A stretch of 62,500 nucleotides of DNA, taken from the NCBI RefSeq assembly GCF_964340395.1, contig NC_135567.1, positions 11,391,984 through 11,454,483 of the forward strand. The letters are read 5' to 3'. Source of the stretch: Glandiceps talaboti (lineage: Eukaryota > Hemichordata > Enteropneusta > Spengelidae). Of the stretch, positions 60,601 through 62,500 are shown in pieces. The translations under genes and the position numbers were made by a program. Below the pieces are notes generated by a model that saw only the letters and a program-made list of their open reading frames with translations, was not told the origin of the DNA and searched no databases. The number at the start of each line of letters is the position of its first letter. Within the stretch, counting starts at the first letter, position 1.

Positions 60601-61139
60601 CACTTCAGTCAAGCATAAATAAGTGCCTGTAGTGAACTACTGAAAAGAAACTTATGTTGAACGACTAACTATTTCTATATAATTATAATTATTTCAGAGT
60701 CCTAAAAGAATAATTGCAATGATATATTTATAAACTAAGCGGCGTGGATATTCGACGGAAGACTCGATAACTCTTCAATCTGTAAATTCAGTTAAGGATT
60801 TAAAAATTGAGTTATAATAGGCATTGTTTTTGAAGATTTTGAGCTACAACTTGTTTGGTTTTTTATTGATACCAAAACTTGTTCCTACAGATGAACTGAC
60901 TCAGAATATGTCTCCTATTTCTGGTTTAATTCTAGTTCTTGGTTAGTTTTGAGCCAAAATATTTTACGACAGCCGTTTAACACAAAACGCAACAGAGCAT
61001 TGATTTGTTGTGTCAATTTCTGTTGTCACCAGATGTTTCAAAAATTCTGGACTTATGTTCCAATTTGTCTTCACAGTTGTCTTATCCCTATGATTTAACA
61101 CCAAATGAAATTATGAAAATGTTAAACCCACCTCATCAT
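57637..61139 (-). CDS. Secreted single-sushi (CCP) protein, five exons, 265 residues
   Basis: Exons on the minus strand: 61132-61139 (ATGATGAG), 60510-60580, 59459-59875, 58328-58498 and 57637-57767. Every junction is GT/AG and the phases chain (2, then 1, 1, 1), giving 798 nt including TGA. Residues 1-21 are a signal peptide (MMRYAALTAFCLLISLSAVI core). Residues 27-166 form a domain with six cysteines and many Thr/Val/Ala (blocks DLHLCEIGG, VNVYYTNDENY, YTHLCVVITATND) that looks beta-rich; I do not recognise it. Residues 166-222 are a sushi domain with its four cysteines (EDC, ITYTC, TINC, PPTCE), the conserved Trp (GEWDNNPPTC) and the symmetric 1-1 exon typical of the family. Residues 223-265 are a four-cysteine tail ending LICMLI. 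Cysteines are even in each part. No membrane anchor is seen. Sushi proteins usually act in adhesion or complement-like recognition; the exact role is unknown. The last exon is the least certain. Confidence 0.8.
57835..58205. repeat. Tetranucleotide mosaic in the last intron of the sushi gene
   Basis: GTGA, GATT, GATG, GATC and GAGT blocks in succession, with TGAA repeats near 58125. Minus-strand Ser/His/Thr ORFs are repeat translations; their frame happens to run into exon 5. Confidence 0.96.
58499..59458. other. Intron 3 of the sushi gene
   Basis: Donor GTGAGT at 59458-59453 and acceptor AG at 58500-58499 on the minus strand. No further sushi exon was found in it. A 77-codon minus ORF (58859-59092) has no recognisable features. 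Confidence 0.7.
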
Positions 61140-61210
61140 GACTTCACAGGTATAGTATTCGGCCAAGCTTAGAGCAAAGAAAATGTTGAATATCGACGTG
61201 CGTTTTATGC

Positions 61211-61217
61211 CTTTATA
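61211..61217 (-). promoter_or_regulatory. TATA box of the sushi gene
   Basis: On the minus strand the sequence reads AATATAAAGGCATAAAACGC, with TATAAAG 72 bp before the ATG at 61139. Transcription would start near 61185, giving a 5' UTR of about 45 nt. Confidence 0.6.
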
Positions 61218-61251
61218 TTACATATTCACATGCGACAGACATAGCCAGTTG

Positions 61252-61263
61252 TTCTGATTGGCT
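61252..61263 (-). promoter_or_regulatory. CCAAT box (NF-Y type), proximal
   Basis: AGCCAATCAGAA on the minus strand, about 35 bp upstream of the TATA box. It matches the NF-Y consensus CCAATCAG fully. Confidence 0.55.
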
Positions 61264-61293
61264 CATGGTTTGACAGATATAAACGAGTCTTTA

Positions 61294-61304
61294 GTCTGAT
61301 TGGG
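61294..61304 (-). promoter_or_regulatory. CCAAT box (NF-Y type), distal
   Basis: CCCAATCAGAC on the minus strand, about 41 bp from the proximal box. A third, imperfect copy (AATCAATCAGAA) is at 61331-61342. The three lie in the promoter in the same orientation. Confidence 0.5.
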
Positions 61305-61342
61305 TACAATTTAGCACAATAAATATATTGTTCTGATTGATT

Positions 61343-62500
61343 GCTCAATATCACATGTCAGATTAAGACATTCGTTCTGATAAGCTCCGGTCTAATTTAG
61401 TCATACAAGGTGTGTACAAACGTCGCTATAACATGAAAAAGTAGTTTCTAAGGAAACAACCAATGTCAACAAACGGGGACATAAGAGTGATGGTAGAGCG
61501 ATATCGTGATACCGTTCTGTCGGTATGGAGGTTAAAGTTTAAACACTACGCCCTATAGATGAATGCTTATTAGTGTCCCCCTTTCTTCTCATAATAGAGA
61601 CATCACCACAAGTCGCAGATTTTATCATGACCTCGATAGCTTGCTGAAATACAGATAAAGAACGCATACGTGTCACAGGTCAACGCTGGTACTGTAAGGT
61701 ACCGGTATCTTCATTTTGGGTTTGTCGTTTATAAACAAAATCACCAAAGATACCAATAAGTGTTGTTGAAATTAAGAACTCAACCTACCTGCACGATTGT
61801 TTTAACGAATTTATATACAGATTTCAATTTATTACCATAGTAACAACTAGTAAAGTGAATAGCACTTACTACAAAAGTAACCCCTATGTAAATTGGCGAT
61901 GTACGTCGTTTCTTTTGGATACAATAGTTCAGAGATGTCGAGATTGACAACAATATATATACACAAGTACGTTTCATTTAGTACAGATAGCCTAGTGTGA
62001 ACATCACGTCCAGAAGGCAAAACAAAATGAATTGTTTCTGGTCAGGACATTGTTTCTAAAGTGGTGCGACGACGCGAAATACTTTTATCTTTTTTATTTT
62101 CAACAGACTAGTCACTCAATGTGGGGGCAGATGTCATTTGATTGTTCATGATTGGCTCTATGGTAGTATTTACTGAAGTAGGGAGGGTTACTTTCGTGTT
62201 TCACCGGATCTGCAGGCTGTGTGTGCTGGACAAACACACTAAAATGACCGACGCGAGGGTATTTAAGTGATGCGCAAACAATTTTTTTCCTGGCCGAATT
62301 AAGAACAAACGTACGGTATCAAAAACGTTCTCCCAGTGAAGAAAGTCATATGTTTCGAATCTCTTATGTTGTTCCTCGAAATAAAAAGCTCAGTAAGAAT
62401 GTCCCAAGGGCAATATGCTAAGATTATGGCGTGCAAGTAGCACGTATTCAGTGTCTAAATAGTTAACAGAAGTAACACCACATTATCAGCAAACGACTGC
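61343..62500. other. Upstream flank, no gene seen
   Basis: No credible exon on either strand. The 65-codon minus ORF at 61780-61977 has no recognisable domain. Confidence 0.45.

Overview
The window is animal nuclear DNA. It has spliced genes with GT/AG introns, a complement-type sushi (CCP) exon with symmetric 1-1 phase, non-LTR retrotransposon and piggyBac remnants, and very many microsatellites. No rRNA, organellar or prokaryotic signal was seen. The species cannot be named from the sequence; an invertebrate such as a hemichordate, cephalochordate or lophotrochozoan would fit, but that is a guess.

Layout. 1-3086 is an inverted partial copy of a roughly 6.2 kb repeat unit. 3087-10950 holds old repeats: a degenerate ~130 bp repeat, two LINE reverse-transcriptase remnants, CTCA and TA microsatellites, and a 152 bp near-perfect palindrome whose arms carry a hammerhead-ribozyme-like core. 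10956-11405 is the N-terminal half of a ten-helix EamA/DMT (SLC35G-like) transporter. Its C-terminal half is at 42644-43243. The ~31 kb between them holds two diverged members of a dispersed family (called E here), four head-to-tail copies of the ~6.2 kb unit (14216-38088), an inverted E/minisatellite piece and a 5'-truncated piggyBac transposase (39083-40264). 44145-55040 is repeats and segmental duplications: a 1.55 kb tandem duplication of a microsatellite mosaic, a six-copy minisatellite, and a duplicated A/B/C/D patchwork. 55041-57636 shows no gene.

The best complete gene is on the minus strand at 57637-61139. Five exons join in frame to a 265-residue secreted protein: signal peptide, a six-cysteine domain I do not recognise, one sushi domain and a four-cysteine tail. 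A TATA box and two CCAAT boxes lie upstream. 61305-62500 shows no gene.

The two host genes show no functional link. The main story is genome dynamics: a unit whose copies share an end point, amplified in tandem inside what looks like a transporter intron, with traceable nested duplication and deletion. The main caution is that near-identical 6 kb copies can also be an assembly artefact.
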